Of a stretch of DNA of 64,000 bases, positions 1 through 12,254 are shown piece after piece (within the stretch, counting starts at the first letter, position 1; every line of letters starts with the position of its first letter). Both the position numbers and the translations under genes were made by a program. The notes under the pieces were generated by a model that was given only the letters and a program-made list of their open reading frames with translations, made no database searches and had not been told where the DNA came from. The DNA is from Lichenostomus cassidix. Its lineage: Eukaryota; Chordata; Aves; Passeriformes; Meliphagidae. The stretch is from the NCBI GenBank assembly GCA_008360975.2, contig CM039195.1, forward strand, positions 12,143,010-12,207,009. Direction: 5' to 3'.

Positions 1-1462
1 GGGTTTTTTTAAAAGACACCTGCATCCTAGTTACCACACTGACATGGGTTATTTTTTAAAAATTTTATCATCATTTCCTGGTTTGTTTTTTTTTTTATCT
101 CTAAGTTGCACATGGAATTATCCTTAGAGAAAGATGCTAGAGAAGGAATGTCATATTTTCCAAACTGCTTACCACATACTTTTGACAGGGCACAGCATAT
201 ATGAGAGTTTATTCCACTTCACCTGTGGAATGAGTCCATTTTTGTAGCTATACTCAGTCACTTTTTGTTTGGATATGAAGGTGTAAATCTACCAGCAGAA
301 AGGTATCATATTTAGCATGCCATGCCAGTGACAAAAGAAAGGAAAAGACTCTATAGTTCATAATTTATCACTGAATCAATATCAAGCTCTCTAAATTTTG
401 GAGCACATGGGTGGGTCACAGCTCACAGACATCAAAAAAGAAAGCAAACCTGGGGGTTTACTTAAATCCTGTATGTCAGTAGCTTAACATTGCATTTATC
501 TCACTTGAAATTATTCTGGCTTTACAGCCCTACAGCAGAAAGTATTTCAGGTCTGTAGGGGTGTGTGTGCATAGAGGAAATCAGAGTCCCTGCACACTTG
601 GAAATTTAACTGCAGCCCTAATTGCAATCAGGTGTAGCAAATATTGCTTTCAGTCCTTACCTGGAGAACACTGATGCTCCAGAGCAAGAGTATTGCACTG
701 ATAAATAACTAAATAAGACAATAAACAAAGGCAAACCCAGAGAAAGGAAAACAGTGAAAGACACTGATAAATTCCCTGCATTAACCTGGATTAGCTGCTT
801 GAGTATTTCCTGTCCCTTGGGTGGATGCCAACCCAAGTTCCACAAAAAGACTTCCTCATCCAGATCAAACATGAATTTGAGCCAAACACAGATCCTTTTT
901 TTCAGTACATTCTAAACTTCAGCAATAAATTGTCCTAGCACCAGAACTTATCATAAAAAAGTACATTCTATTCATCCTAGAATCCCATTACAAACAGCTC
1001 TGTAGGGGAAGAAGTGCAGGATTTGCATCTGGAGGGTGACAAAGATACCCTCCTTGTGTCACCTGGATGTTCCTGCACAGCAGCTGGACAGGGCAGTGGC
1101 TGGGGAAGCCCTGCATGGTGAAGGGTTTGACAAGCTGTCATTCAGCTGAATATTACAGCCTCGTGCTCATTTTTCCCCCACAAACAAACTTAGCAAATCC
1201 AGGAGCCTAATAGGACTCCTTGGTGCTGCAGAAATTGTTTTGGCAGAAATCAAATGACTAAATCTGAGGATGTTTGCTGATAAAACTACAGAACAACATG
1301 GGAGGTTTTTATCTCAAGGATTTGCAGATTCAGTTGTCTAGTTTGTTCTCTCTTTCCTCATATTTTTTCAAGTAATCAAACAGTTGAGCAGTGCAGGATT
1401 TTTCACTCTTTCCCCCAGCACACAGTACATTACAGAACACACAATAACTGGTTTTGTTGGCT

Positions 1463-1489
1463 GTTTTGTTTTGTTTTGTTTTGTTTTTT
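1463..1489. repeat. TTTTG-type simple repeat
   Basis: About five units of a T4G motif run together and end in a T6 and C5 run. This is a short pentanucleotide-like tract, equivalent to CAAAA on the other strand. It is common low-complexity DNA in introns and may be the relic of a retroelement tail, though no element body is visible beside it. Confidence 0.75.
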
Positions 1490-1928
1490 CCCCCACTAAC
1501 TAGCAGATTTCTCTGTAGAGTTTCTCAGAATAAATTACACCAAACCTCACAGGCTGTTTCTATGATGAAAATTTTCAGCAATCCTCCCAGAGCAAAGCAG
1601 TTGCCTTCATGCATTACAGTAGCACAGTGTGGCACTAAAGAGGAAAAGCCAGATTCTCTTGTAGGAGGTAAAAGAAAGCGTAAAATAAAGTGTAAAATAG
1701 CTAAGAATGCTCCAGAGTTTATTCTGTAGGTGTTGGTGAGCTGCAGGCCAGCAGCAGCCCCTGAGAGGCTGTGCTGCTAATGAGTGCATCCAGCACTGCT
1801 CACACCAGAGCACCTGGCTGCCCAAAAGCTGACAGAGGAGAAACTGCAATTAACTCTGGGATTTAGTGCTCCTCCTATGGCTTTCCTTTGATAAATCTGA
1901 AACTGTGCCCAACCACGGTACAAATAAA

Positions 1929-1949
1929 CAACACACACACAAAAAAAAA
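1929..1949. repeat. Short AC dinucleotide run joined to A9
   Basis: About six AC units are followed directly by nine A residues. It is a minor microsatellite that may be polymorphic. No gene context is visible. Confidence 0.7.
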
Positions 1950-3026
1950 TCAGAAGTAATTCTCCTCTGAAATATTTCCCTGTGCACATCACCAAGGCTC
2001 ACATGCCTTCTGTTGCAGGACAGTGATGGAAGTTCCTCATTCATATCTCATTCTTCATACTAATTTAATTTAAATAAGGATCTCTCTTTCATTTCCGTTA
2101 CCTCTGTAATATTGGCTAGTTTTTAAATGCAGTTATCACTGCCTTGCTTAGAGTCACATCCTGTGTATCACAGTTGCCAAAAGGAGTGAAACATCCCTGT
2201 TTGCCATTCTTTGATGAAACAGAAGAATTGGGGTTTGTTTCATTGAGAGGAAAGAAAAAGTAAAATCCTTTGCTAATTCCAAAAAGCAGATTTGATTAAA
2301 CTGAAGGAAAGATTCTGAAAAAGACTTTGAAACATCTGGAGGAGTTTTATTGGCAGAGCTCCCATGATCATTTTAGGAAGTGGTGCTCATCAAGGGGTGA
2401 ACAGGTGGTGAGCCCCAAAATGGTGACTAATGCAGAATGGAGCTAAAAGAAACAGAAAAAAAAGTTTGTTTTTTGTTTTGTTGCATCCACGCCAGAGTGA
2501 GCAGGGAGCAGGAGGAGGTGCTGGAACTGGGGGGCTGTGCAGTGTTAATTCCAGCCTGATTTCAGCTATTCCCTGGGATGCTCCTGGTGCTCAGGCTGTG
2601 CTCCCCAGCCCAGCTCAGCAACCTCACAAAGCTCAATTTCCTGCCCAGGTGCACCAGCAGCAGTGTCCAGCATTTCTCACATTGAACATTAATATTCCAA
2701 GACTCCTGCCTGCCTGCTGGAAGGATGGACCCAGGGCAGAAATTTGCAAAGACAGGCAGTGCCTGGGGTTGAAGTCATTTCACTTGCTGATTATTCCACT
2801 GGTGGTACTTTTCCTCTCGAGCAAAATTTCAAACAATTCAGTCCTGACACGTTTTTAAAAATGCAGCAGTGGAGAGAACCATTCCTGTCTGTGGGCATCC
2901 TTTGCCCACCTGTCACGATCATCAAGTGAACGTGAACTTCTAGAAACAACAAAAATAACAACTAAGTTTAACTGTTGTGAAACAATTTTCCTGACCCATG
3001 AAAAGATAGCACATTTCAGTTCCTTA

Positions 3027-3050
3027 TGACGTCAATCTCCTTTCTATAAA
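3027..3050 (+). promoter_or_regulatory. CRE-like palindrome followed by a TATA-like box
   Basis: A perfect TGACGTCA octamer (3027-3034) is followed 10 bp later by TATAAA (3045-3050), with a CAAT-like overlap at the end of the octamer. TGACGTCA is the consensus site for CREB/ATF proteins, and the spacing resembles CRE-TATA core promoters. A start would be expected near 3075. No open frame or exon follows at once, so this could be a promoter of a non-coding RNA, an enhancer site or chance. An 8-mer is expected about once per 64 kb by chance. Confidence 0.2.
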
Positions 3051-3099
3051 AATAAAGAGGCTGATTTTTAGTTTGTTTCTCAAAGATAAAAACCTGGAT

Positions 3100-5090
3100 G
3101 TTTTTTTAGTTTGTACATAAATAGATGTATATATAACCATATACATGTGTGCACACACACAAAACTGATCATATATCTATATCTCAATCATCCTTGATTG
3201 CATTTTCTAGAAAGTAAGACTTTCTCCCCCTTCTGTAGTTCTGTATATCAGAGTTGATTTAAGTCGTTTTCAATAGAGTCCTGCAACTTTAATGGATGAA
3301 AGAGGGTCCTGATTAACTTCTTTGTATTCATCTTGTCCCTACATGAAATATCCCAGATTTTCCCAGGACAGAACCCTGACAAATACATCAGGAATATTCA
3401 TGGTTATGATACATCTGCTCCATAACATTTGGAATGGAAAATAATTGGTACTTAAAGGTTCACAGGCCTTAAAGAGGGCAAAAAATATGGAATGTTTTAA
3501 GCACTAGATAGGGAAGCAACACCGTTTTCCTTTAAAAAAAATATGAGAAGGAAAACAGTAACATTTCCATGTCTATTGCTATAAATCTACAAATCTAGTA
3601 TGTAAGTCTACAAAACACTAAATTTCCCTTACCTCCTTGCTTTCAGAAGGAAAACAAATGTATTTTCTTCCTGTGTAGTTTTATTTTGTTTCATTTTTTA
3701 TTTTGTCTCATTTTACCATAGATTTTCTCACTAACAGCCACTTGATTATTCCTGAGACACAAGGCAACTCTGACCTATCTGCCCAGTGAAAGATGCTAGA
3801 AAGAACTTCAGTAAATACCAGGTTACATAAAAGTGCTGCATTTTTCCTGAGTGTTGCTTGAAACCAAAGTCCAAATGTAAATAATTTCATTATCTTTTTT
3901 CTAAAAACTGAAACAATACATTATGCACTATTATTTAGATGAACAGCACTGCATTCTAGGGCTCAATGAAATTGCTTCTTCTGTACATCAGTATTCTGCC
4001 ACAAATAATTAAGAAAACTTATTCAGATTGGCAAAGGTTGGAAAAGAAATACTTGGCTGTCCTTAAAGAGGGGCTGAAGAAAATGTTTAGCTAATCAGAA
4101 CTGATTTTCAGGACATGAACGTAAAGATCATTAGGGGGAAAAAGGAAGCAAAAGAAGTAAAAGCTAAAAATCTCAATTCTTGTAATTTGGCTGAACTTAA
4201 GTGACTAATACAGAACGAAAATATAACCTGCCTTTCATTCAGTTCTGAAATACCTGCAAAGGGCAACCTAAAAGTGAAAAATGGAGTAAGTGCAATGAGG
4301 CCTTTAGAATAATTATGTGTTGTTAATTGAGGAATGTTAATCATGTCATATTAGGAGGGAGAGAGGGTTAAATTGGTAAAATTTCAATTCACTTAAGCCT
4401 TATCTCTTGTTGGAATGAACCAGATGATTAATCCTTAATATTCTTCAGGGATACAGAGAACATCAGCAATTAAATTAACAACGACAAAGTTTATGCTCAG
4501 AGATTCAAAAATGAAAGACAGAAACACTTTCATTTTTCACAAGTTGTTACCTTAATTATCTTCTTATTGCTTCTGTCTCTTTTCCCTCATTACAAAACAC
4601 ACCCCTCAGTATTCACAGATCCCTTTAACTCGCTGTAGCTCTGCAGCTACACAAGGAACGTCACCCGAGCTGCAAAAGTCATAAATCTTACTTTGTGCAT
4701 GCTCATTGAAAATAAATCCTTCTGCTCTCCCTTGTCCCTGTGCTCCAACTGCAAGTGCTGACAGATTTTTGTTTCCTCACAAACAGCAGTGCCCATCAAA
4801 AGTTGCTGGCAGAAAAGCAAGGCTTGCTTAGCACAGAAAGTGAAGTTTCTTTTAGGAAAATATAAAAGAAGTACAGATGTCTGAGTCGATCTAGTAGTTA
4901 TTATGCAAAGTGCTACCAGCAATAGGAAGGCAAAGGGATAAGTTTCTCATGAAACCTTCTAATTCTACAGTCATGAAAATAAGAGTGTAGCTCCAGCTCA
5001 TTCATGAAAATTGTATACCACTCAGACATCCCAGACTGACATTGAAATCTTTGCCTAGAGAAGAAAACATCAGACAAAATGGAGGACTCG
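3100..5090. other. Non-coding stretch, no gene recognised
   Basis: No gene is seen. There is a TA/CA-rich patch at about 3118-3185 with short alternating purine-pyrimidine runs. Open frames such as those at 4647-4922 and 4108-4344 on the minus strand have no recognisable domain, no splice context and no codon pattern distinguishing them from chance. Confidence 0.6.
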
Positions 5091-5099
5091 AGAATGTGT

Positions 5100-5850
5100 T
5101 TGGGATTCTTTCTCAAGAGTTGCACTAGAACATGTGGAATCTTGTTATCAATACTGGGCTGCCTCATGTATTGAATGATTTCAAATGTAATTGCTGTGAA
5201 AGGAAATGCTCCCCCAAGCTGAATGCAAAAATCCATGCCCACCAAACACGGGGACTTGACATTGTTATCACCAGGCAAGCTTTCAAAATTATCAAAGTTT
5301 TAAAGCAAAATGTCACATCCCTGAAGGGTGCCCTTGCAACAAATTATTAACAAAGCTCTATTGATCCTCACCCAAACAGCAAAATCTCAATAAATCTCCT
5401 CTGGACCTTTGCTGAAGCTGGAAAATGCATTACACCCCCCTACTGACCACAATTTTTATTATCGCTATTGTGTTTGCAGGGCAGTCAATTTTATACAGCA
5501 TTACAAACTGCCAAGTGCTAAAGTGATTTCCTCTATTACTGAGGTCCATGTATTAAATTTAGTGAGGCACAATATCAGGCTTCAAATATTGCAGGGTTTA
5601 GAATTGAATGCAGCTGAGCCTAATGTTATCAACCTGACAGAATACACTGACATATTAACTAGCAAATCATTTATTCATATTTGGGACTGGTTTTGTTTTT
5701 CTGTTCAGCTGTGTAGTTTCAGATTAGCCCCAGTATTTCAAAATGTGACTGTTACTGTGAAGTCCAAAGACACTGTGGATTAGATATTTCATACACTTAT
5801 TATGCACTGCAGATCAGAGAAATATGCCTCAATGACCTGTTATCACATCG
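5100..5850. promoter_or_regulatory. Candidate conserved non-coding block
   Basis: The texture here differs from the flanks. Simple repeats are absent over about 700 bp, AT-rich homeodomain-like cores recur, and sequence complexity is even, as in vertebrate conserved non-coding elements. A pyrimidine-tract AG near 5480 could be read as an acceptor, but there is no matching donor. Open frames cross it on both strands (minus 4913-5278, plus 5409-5783) without any domain I recognise. I infer a distal regulatory element; conservation was not measured. Confidence 0.35.
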
Positions 5851-5859
5851 AAATACATG

Positions 5860-7230
5860 TAAATTAACAAATTACTTTGCATAATGCAGGTTTAGGCTGC
5901 AAATACTTTAACCCTTTAGAATGAACAGTGAATGATCAGCATTGCAGGTACTTTTTGTTATACTCAAATACAAAGCCTTAATTCTCAGATAAAGTTTCAT
6001 TTTGTGCTCCTTTTTTGCCCTGATCATTCTTTTCCCTCCAGTCTGAAATATTCAAGACTAGTGGATTTCTGAGCTTGTAGATATTATTTGAAACCTAGTT
6101 CTTTCTAAAATATGCCTGTTGTAATGCACGCCTGGAAGAACTGATGTCTCTGGAATAATCCAATACTTGTCCCTAATATTAACGATTGCTTACATCAATG
6201 GAAATAAAGCTTTCTATATCTTTTTGTCAATGGAAAACAAATTATTCTGTAACAAACCCAGAAGAGACATCCAATATTTTGCTTGCTTGAAAGAATCCAA
6301 ATGATACTCTGTGGTAAAAGCTGAAGCCACAAGGCTCTGAGTTAAAAAATAAAAATCTGCATTGATACCTGTTATTATACAGAATGGCAGCTTCCTACCT
6401 TTCATAAATGACTTTACATACTGACAGTTCTGTGGCCTGATTGTGCAACTATTAAACTGCAAAAATTGTCATTCAAAGTTGCTGTCAGTGGATCTCTGAC
6501 ATGAACTGGACAGAACTATCCATCCTCATGCAACAACCCCAGGGAAGATTCCTAGAACTTTCCTCTGAAAATCCCTGCCTTTAATGTGCAGGAAAACCTC
6601 CAGCTGGGAATATGGAAAGGAAATGCCATGGACAGATTTGCACAACATTCCCAACGTCAAAAAAAACCTCCCAATAAAAGGATACAATTCCCCTCCTTTT
6701 TAAACCTTTCCAGGCTAAATCACACATCCTGGTTCACTGGGAAGAAGAGCCTGACAGTCTGCAGTCTTTTACTTTGGGTATTTCAGTGCTGGAGCTAATT
6801 TTGCCCTAACAGTCATGTTGGATACTAAATTGTCCAAATCAATCCTTAAACAGTTTAGCACAGTGCTTTAGATTGTCCAATGGCTCCTGCACCTGTGTCA
6901 CAGGAGACAGCAGGGCAGAAATATTGCCACCTTGAACTTGAGCACAGAGTTGGAAAGCCAACTTTCTATTGGAAAGCCTAACTCAATCCCTGAATGTTTG
7001 TCTGCTTTTCCCCCCATATATCTTCCCCTCAATCCTTCTTAGTTACTGCAATACTAGTTGGCTGCAAGCAAACAAATAAGCGAACAGAGTGAAAGCTGAA
7101 AAACAAGCATTAAATATTTAAACTCGGGAGTATTGCCCTTTTGGGGTTAGACCCCAGGTGCTTTAGTTGCAAGCTCTTTCCTCCAAAGACAAAGTATTTA
7201 ACATAAGCTGACACTCAAACATCTCAGCCT
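5860..7230. other. Non-coding stretch, no gene recognised
   Basis: AT-rich sequence with no gene, RNA or mobile element that I can support. The minus-strand open frame at 6214-6462 and the plus-strand one at 6586-6798 resemble no known protein. Confidence 0.6.
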
Positions 7231-7239
7231 CATGTGCTG

Positions 7240-7490
7240 CCAGAGTTCCTCCTTGTCACCGAGAGAGATCAGATATTATTTTGCTAATTGGGCTGAAAAA
7301 TGCTCTTGGCATTCAGAGACTTTGCACATATTCAGTGCTGAGCTCTCGGACCACGTGGGTCCCTGAACTGGCTTGATAAAGTTTCTCTGTGTTCTGCAAT
7401 CTTGTCATAAATTGGACTCTTCTCATCCAACACCAGCATTTAACTGTTAATAACTCTGTCTCTCCAGTTCCATGGCAGAAATTCCACAGC
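7240..7490. promoter_or_regulatory. Candidate regulatory block with a CCACGTGG palindrome
   Basis: A compact repeat-free block holds a perfect CCACGTGG palindrome at 7351-7358, inside an almost symmetrical 15-bp context (7348-7362). CACGTG is the canonical E-box bound by bHLH factors of the USF, MYC and MITF/TFE groups. The surrounding sequence has CNE-like texture. The function is inferred only. Confidence 0.28.
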
Positions 7491-7494
7491 ACTA

Positions 7495-9460
7495 GTGAGG
7501 AACAGCACCCTTCATAGTTCTGTGAGCAGAGCTGATGGCACTGCTTCTTTCATTGCTGAAATGTTAATTAGCCCATAAGTCTGACACTTGGTAGTGAAAT
7601 ATTTATTTTCCTGGAGTGCTACATGTACCTTAAGAATTGCAAGTGAATCTAGATGTATTACTGCATATGAAAATCATTATTCTAAACCACGTTGCAATCT
7701 ACAAGGGAGAAACACAATATATTGTTGCAAAGAACTTCCCTATTGACAGGGATGACTACTATCCACTTCAAGCACTTTGCATTCTGAATTTTGGAAGAGC
7801 AGTCTCTGTTGCTCACAAGAGTTCTTTAAAACATGAAAAAAATCCCACAATATTTTTACATGCTTTAATCCCAACCTTACATTGCATTTAATTTCATTTA
7901 GATTCATCAAGGATATGAGCAATTTGAAAACATTTTCCCCATTTGTTACCTGAGCTTCTCAGAGAGTAGTTTGGCATCCTGACAAAAAAACTGGATTTGA
8001 ATAGAATACCAAAATAATGGAATCATGCTGAACTCAAAGCACTGGGGATGCCTCTGAAAAACTGAAAAGGATGGGACTAATCACCCAGCAGAATCTCAAA
8101 ATATGAGAAGAAAATGACTACAAGAAGGGTGGAAGAATTGGTGGAACTCAATCACAGTCAGACCCAGCAAATGGATTTAAGCTTTTAATCTGAAATTCTT
8201 CCTGAAAAGAGATGAGGGACATATAAAGAAATTAATTATGAGCTTCTCCAGTGTGCCTTCCCAATGGGGTGTCCAGGAATCAACTTCCATGTCATGCAAG
8301 TACCTTTTGACCAACAAATTCTGGCTTTTTAGGGCAGCCACATGTGTGGTTTCAAAACCTGCAATTCAATGATCAGGGATGAAAACAAGGAGTAAGTGAT
8401 GCTGTGCTCTGTTCATGTGACACTGAGAAATTGTTCTCAGGCTTATCCTACCATTCCTCAGCCCAGGAATTTTGCCAACACACAATCAGAATTCAGTGAT
8501 CAACTATTAAGCAAAATAACTGTAATTCCTATAGCTGCCCCAATTAAATTCCAGTAACTTTTACTGTTTAGAGACTATTCTGTTCAAGAGAAGCTCACCT
8601 GACAAGTAACAACATTTACATGAAATAGTTCCGGATTAACAGAGCTATCAACATGTATAAATTCTATATGAAAACAAGATTCCCATCCAGCAAATCATAT
8701 ACAAAATAAGTCATCCCACAGACCAGCCCTGATGTGGCAAATGGTGGGTTTGAGTTGAACAAACTCAGAGTAACGTGGTCAAAAGGACTGGTTAAAGTAA
8801 CAACATGGTTAAAATAACACCAGCAAATGTGTCTCCTAAGCTTTCTTCAAGGGAACCTGAACTAAAATGTTTAGCCAGTTAAATAATGTGCATCTAAAAA
8901 AAACAGAAACAAGATTGTTTGGTCATATTTAGCTTATTTGACTGTGACAACATCATTAAACTTGTTCCCTAATAAGACATCCCTAAAGTAAATTGGATTC
9001 ACTTCTTTTAAAAGATGACTCAATCATATTACTTCAGCAGTATCATAGAAAAAAAAATTCTTCAGTGTGTAAAACACTGCTGCAAAACATGAGTAAATAT
9101 TAATTTCTCCATGTCTAACAGAATAAGACATGAACAGGCTTGCTTTTCAGCAGGAAAGATTCCAATTGAACATGTGGCTCACTTGTGTGTAGTTTTTATA
9201 GCTAAGAGATAAATTTGACTTGTCTGTTTATAATTGCTTTTTATAAACCAATTTAAATTAAGAATTTGCTCACTGGCTGTGAACATCCATATATTAACTT
9301 AAAACAGGATTGTTATCTTTGGTTTCACTGTGCAGTTTTACATTAACAGCATATGATAACCTTCTGAAATAAGAGAGTAAATGTTTAACACACACATTAA
9401 TAATGAATAGTAAGAAACAGAAGTGCATGAGGAACTTTTACAAGTGCCAGTAACTGCATC
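7495..9460. other. Non-coding stretch, no gene recognised
   Basis: No gene is seen. The sequence is AT-rich with ordinary intergenic texture, short A-runs (for example near 8890 and 9048) and no retroelement ends that I recognise. Confidence 0.6.
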
Positions 9461-9464
9461 ACAG

Positions 9465-9735
9465 CACAGGGTTCCTCACGTGAGCTGTACAATGAGATGT
9501 TTTATGCCACCTCAGCTAGGCCTGTATGTATTATTAAATTACCTTCCTCATCTTTACAAGACTTAATTGCACATTCCTCATTTGTCTCCCGAATATTTTT
9601 ACTATAGCATTTGTAATTTTGTCCTCCATTAGATCAGCTTTCTTCCCTCATTTGAGAGTAACCTCTTCTACTTGTCCCAGTTATCATAAGGAATTCGCCA
9701 ACGTATAAATCGAATTTGTATCCTATTGTTATTAT
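9465..9735. promoter_or_regulatory. Candidate conserved block with a TCACGTGA palindrome
   Basis: It begins with a perfect TCACGTGA palindrome (9476-9483), a core shared by E-box/CLEAR sites of the MITF/TFE family. About 250 bp of repeat-free, TTAAT- and TAATT-containing sequence with CNE-like texture follow. A short open frame lies on the minus strand at 9634-9846 and is not convincing. I infer an enhancer-like element, untested. Confidence 0.3.
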
Positions 9736-9777
9736 GTTCCTGCCCACCAAGTCATCAAACATGTTTCCAGATGTGCA

Positions 9778-9944
9778 GAAAAAAAACCAAAACAACAAAA
9801 CACCAAAATACTCTCTTAACCATCGAATGCAAAGAATTTCAGCCAAGTCCCACCAGGAGAATAAGAGACCCTTTTATAAAGCAAGTTTTTAATTGCCTTG
9901 CAGCCACAATGACCATCAACCCCCAAAAAACAAACAAAAAAAAA
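9778..9944. repeat. A/C-rich low-complexity patches
   Basis: Two short strand-asymmetric tracts of A runs broken by C (about 9778-9812 and 9921-9944) resemble the longer A/C-rich tracts found later in the window. Neither has a recognisable retroelement body next to it. Confidence 0.6.
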
Positions 9945-9949
9945 GGATT

Positions 9950-12110
9950 TTACAAATGGTCTCTGTCGGAACTAATTTTCTTTATCTGAGAGGGTGGTGC
10001 CATCTACATCTACACCCAAAGCACAGCAAAGACAAGACATTATTATCAGCAGCATTACCAAGTTACTCCAGATGCTGTGACAGCAAATAGGGTTTGAAAC
10101 ACATGAAGATAAAAAATAAGTTCACCCTGTGGGTTGCTTTAGAAGCAGAACCTTAGTGATGTCAGGAGGACATGATTTCTTCACATTTAGCTGAAAAGGA
10201 CAGTGACTGATCTGATCTTAAATCTTCTCCTTTCATTTCAGCCCCTTGACCTCTCTCTCCCTCCTTCCCCTTCTCTTTCAGTGACATATTTTGTTTTCTC
10301 CTTCCTGCTCTGTCCCTGTTGTTTCTGGGATGCTGCATTTCCCACACGAGATTGGAGTGTGAAGGTACAACTGAACAGCCATGGCCATTGTGAATGTTCC
10401 CTCAAAAAACAAAGTTAATTCCATTGTCTCAACACTTCTGGATAAAGAACATGGGAAGCAAGTAAAACATAAAACTGAGGTTTGCATTGATAATTAGGAG
10501 TTTCTTATGGCTGAGTATTGAATACCTGAAAGAAAAAAGTGATACTATATTCCATTTACAGCTTAATGCAGGAGAATGGGATATACTGGGGATGTTCCCA
10601 CGTGGTGCAATTTATCTCAGATTCTTCTACAAAAATAATAGCATTGACTTGGGATAGTTTCTGGAAATTTGCAAGGTAAGAAAGTACAACTGGTGAAAAC
10701 AATAAGGCACAACGAGCAACTTTTTTTTTCAAGTTAGGTGTTTAAATTATCTTAAACATGTACCAAATAAAACACAACTGCTTTAAAAAAATGGAACTAT
10801 TTTTCTTATTTCACAGTTTTAAAGCAGTTTTGTAGGCTCTATTCAGTATCCATAGTGTGGTAAAAACTAGGGTCGCTGATTTTTAAATCCACAGTACAAC
10901 TGACAATTCCACCTTAATATTAGCACTGCAGTTACTCTTCGAACTGGTTGTATGAGAATCAATATATTAAATATTCCCATGTATATGCTTACCTATGCTC
11001 ACCCTTGGAGAGAAAAAAAAATCATCTGCACGAAATTTCACCTTCAAGAATGTTAACAATTTTGAAGTTTGGTTTTTTGAATAAAGGAAACATACATTTG
11101 TTTAAAAAATCTTGATTAAAACAAACCAAAGCTCAAATAAACTAGGTCCCTGAATAAAAGTTTAACTCTTGAATAAAAGTAATTATAAATGTTTGGTCTG
11201 ATGTAATCTAAAGCCAGCTTTGAGCTTTGAAAAAGGCACTTTTTAAACCAAATCAAATCACATCTCACCAAATATAGTTTTGCTCTTCATTTCCTATTCC
11301 ATAACAATGGATGCTCTGCAAAAGCTCCAAGTGGAATACCTAGAAATGCAACATTTCTCTTGGCTGTTGTTTTAATGTTAGCTGGGAAAGCATAGAATAA
11401 ATTGACTTTAACTGCAACTGCAGCTGCTTCACTGGAATTTCAACAGAAACTAATTCCGAAAGCCCAAAGGACAGCATTGCATTCATTACTACAAATATTC
11501 TTAATAAAGAGAAGGTTTCATTGTCATGATGATCACAGCACTCAAAACATGAAATGTACAGGATTTAACTCAAAGAATGACTAAAGTTGAAGCACTTTTT
11601 GCTGATTTTCCAATGAATTAATACTGCAGTGAATCAAAGTCTCTGTGAGGAATGCAGACAGACTTTCCAAAGAACACAGAGCAGTTCCCAGAGCAGAGAT
11701 CTCAGTTTTATCAAGAGCTCTCATTGCATCCTCTCTCAGTCAAAGACCTACTGAAAGCCTAAAATTTGCAATACACAGGCAGGAATCAATTGAAATACAA
11801 ACATTCTAATTTGAGGAATCTTTTTAAAATTAGACTGTGTTTTTTAATATAAAAAGCATCACAGATAGGACAAATTTCATTTTAGTAAAACCACAAGCAG
11901 CACTTCATCTTGGGTGAAGGTTAACATTAAGTTCCAAGTTTATAAACTGCATCCCTGTCAAAATATACAAACCAGTGCTTTGTGGTGTCTAACGCTAGAG
12001 AGGAATGTTCACGCACTCGAAAATAAATGGTTTTTGCATTTCAAGGTGACAAGTACAATGTCAGGCACAATCAATCGATCACTGCATAATTATTATTGCA
12101 AATGATCCAT
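9950..12110. other. Non-coding stretch, no gene recognised
   Basis: No gene is supported. Two pyrimidine-rich AG sites lie at about 10240 and 10280. The second has open frames downstream to a weak donor-like AAG|GTACAA near 10365, but two frames stay open and the deduced peptide is a hydrophobic string typical of T/C-rich DNA, so I treat it as chance. Another CCACGTGG palindrome sits at 10598-10605. A short duplicated motif, TGAATAAAAGT, occurs twice at about 11153-11181. Confidence 0.55.
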
Positions 12111-12119
12111 ATCCATGCT

Positions 12120-12250
12120 GCAAACCTTAAGGGGAATTTAATGAAGCAGGAAGAACATCAATAATAAGATCTACTTCGGTCTCTGTTAAGTCTCGCGATT
12201 CGCAAATATGTTGTCACATTTTATCCTTCCTTGAGTTCCTGTGATTGTAT
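12120..12250. promoter_or_regulatory. Candidate conserved block with retained CpG cluster
   Basis: Within a CpG-poor region this block keeps three CpGs inside 11 bases (12194-12202) and one more at 12177, followed by an octamer-like AT-rich core. Local CpG retention can mark selection against mutation or lack of methylation. No open frame of note covers it. I infer a possible regulatory element; conservation was not measured. Confidence 0.3.
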
Positions 12251-12254
12251 TTGA

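Larger units (their letters stand above)
1..3000. other. Non-coding stretch, no gene recognised
   Basis: I see no gene here. It is AT-leaning DNA with short T-rich and A-rich runs, plus a somewhat GC-richer patch at about 2480-2740. A minus-strand open frame at 657-872 (71 codons) ends at a good donor-like sequence (minus strand CCAG|GTAAGG, near 660). However, there is no convincing acceptor upstream of it and the peptide resembles nothing I know, so I do not call it an exon. Confidence 0.6.

Noticed and set aside
657..872. Minus-strand 71-codon frame ending at a donor-like AG|GTAAGG
   Set aside because: No pyrimidine tract or AG in a suitable place upstream, and the peptide resembles no known family.
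10284..10364. Plus-strand exon-like unit after the TCTCTTTCAG acceptor
   Set aside because: The donor (AAG|GTACAA) is weak, two frames are open, and the peptide reflects T/C-rich composition.
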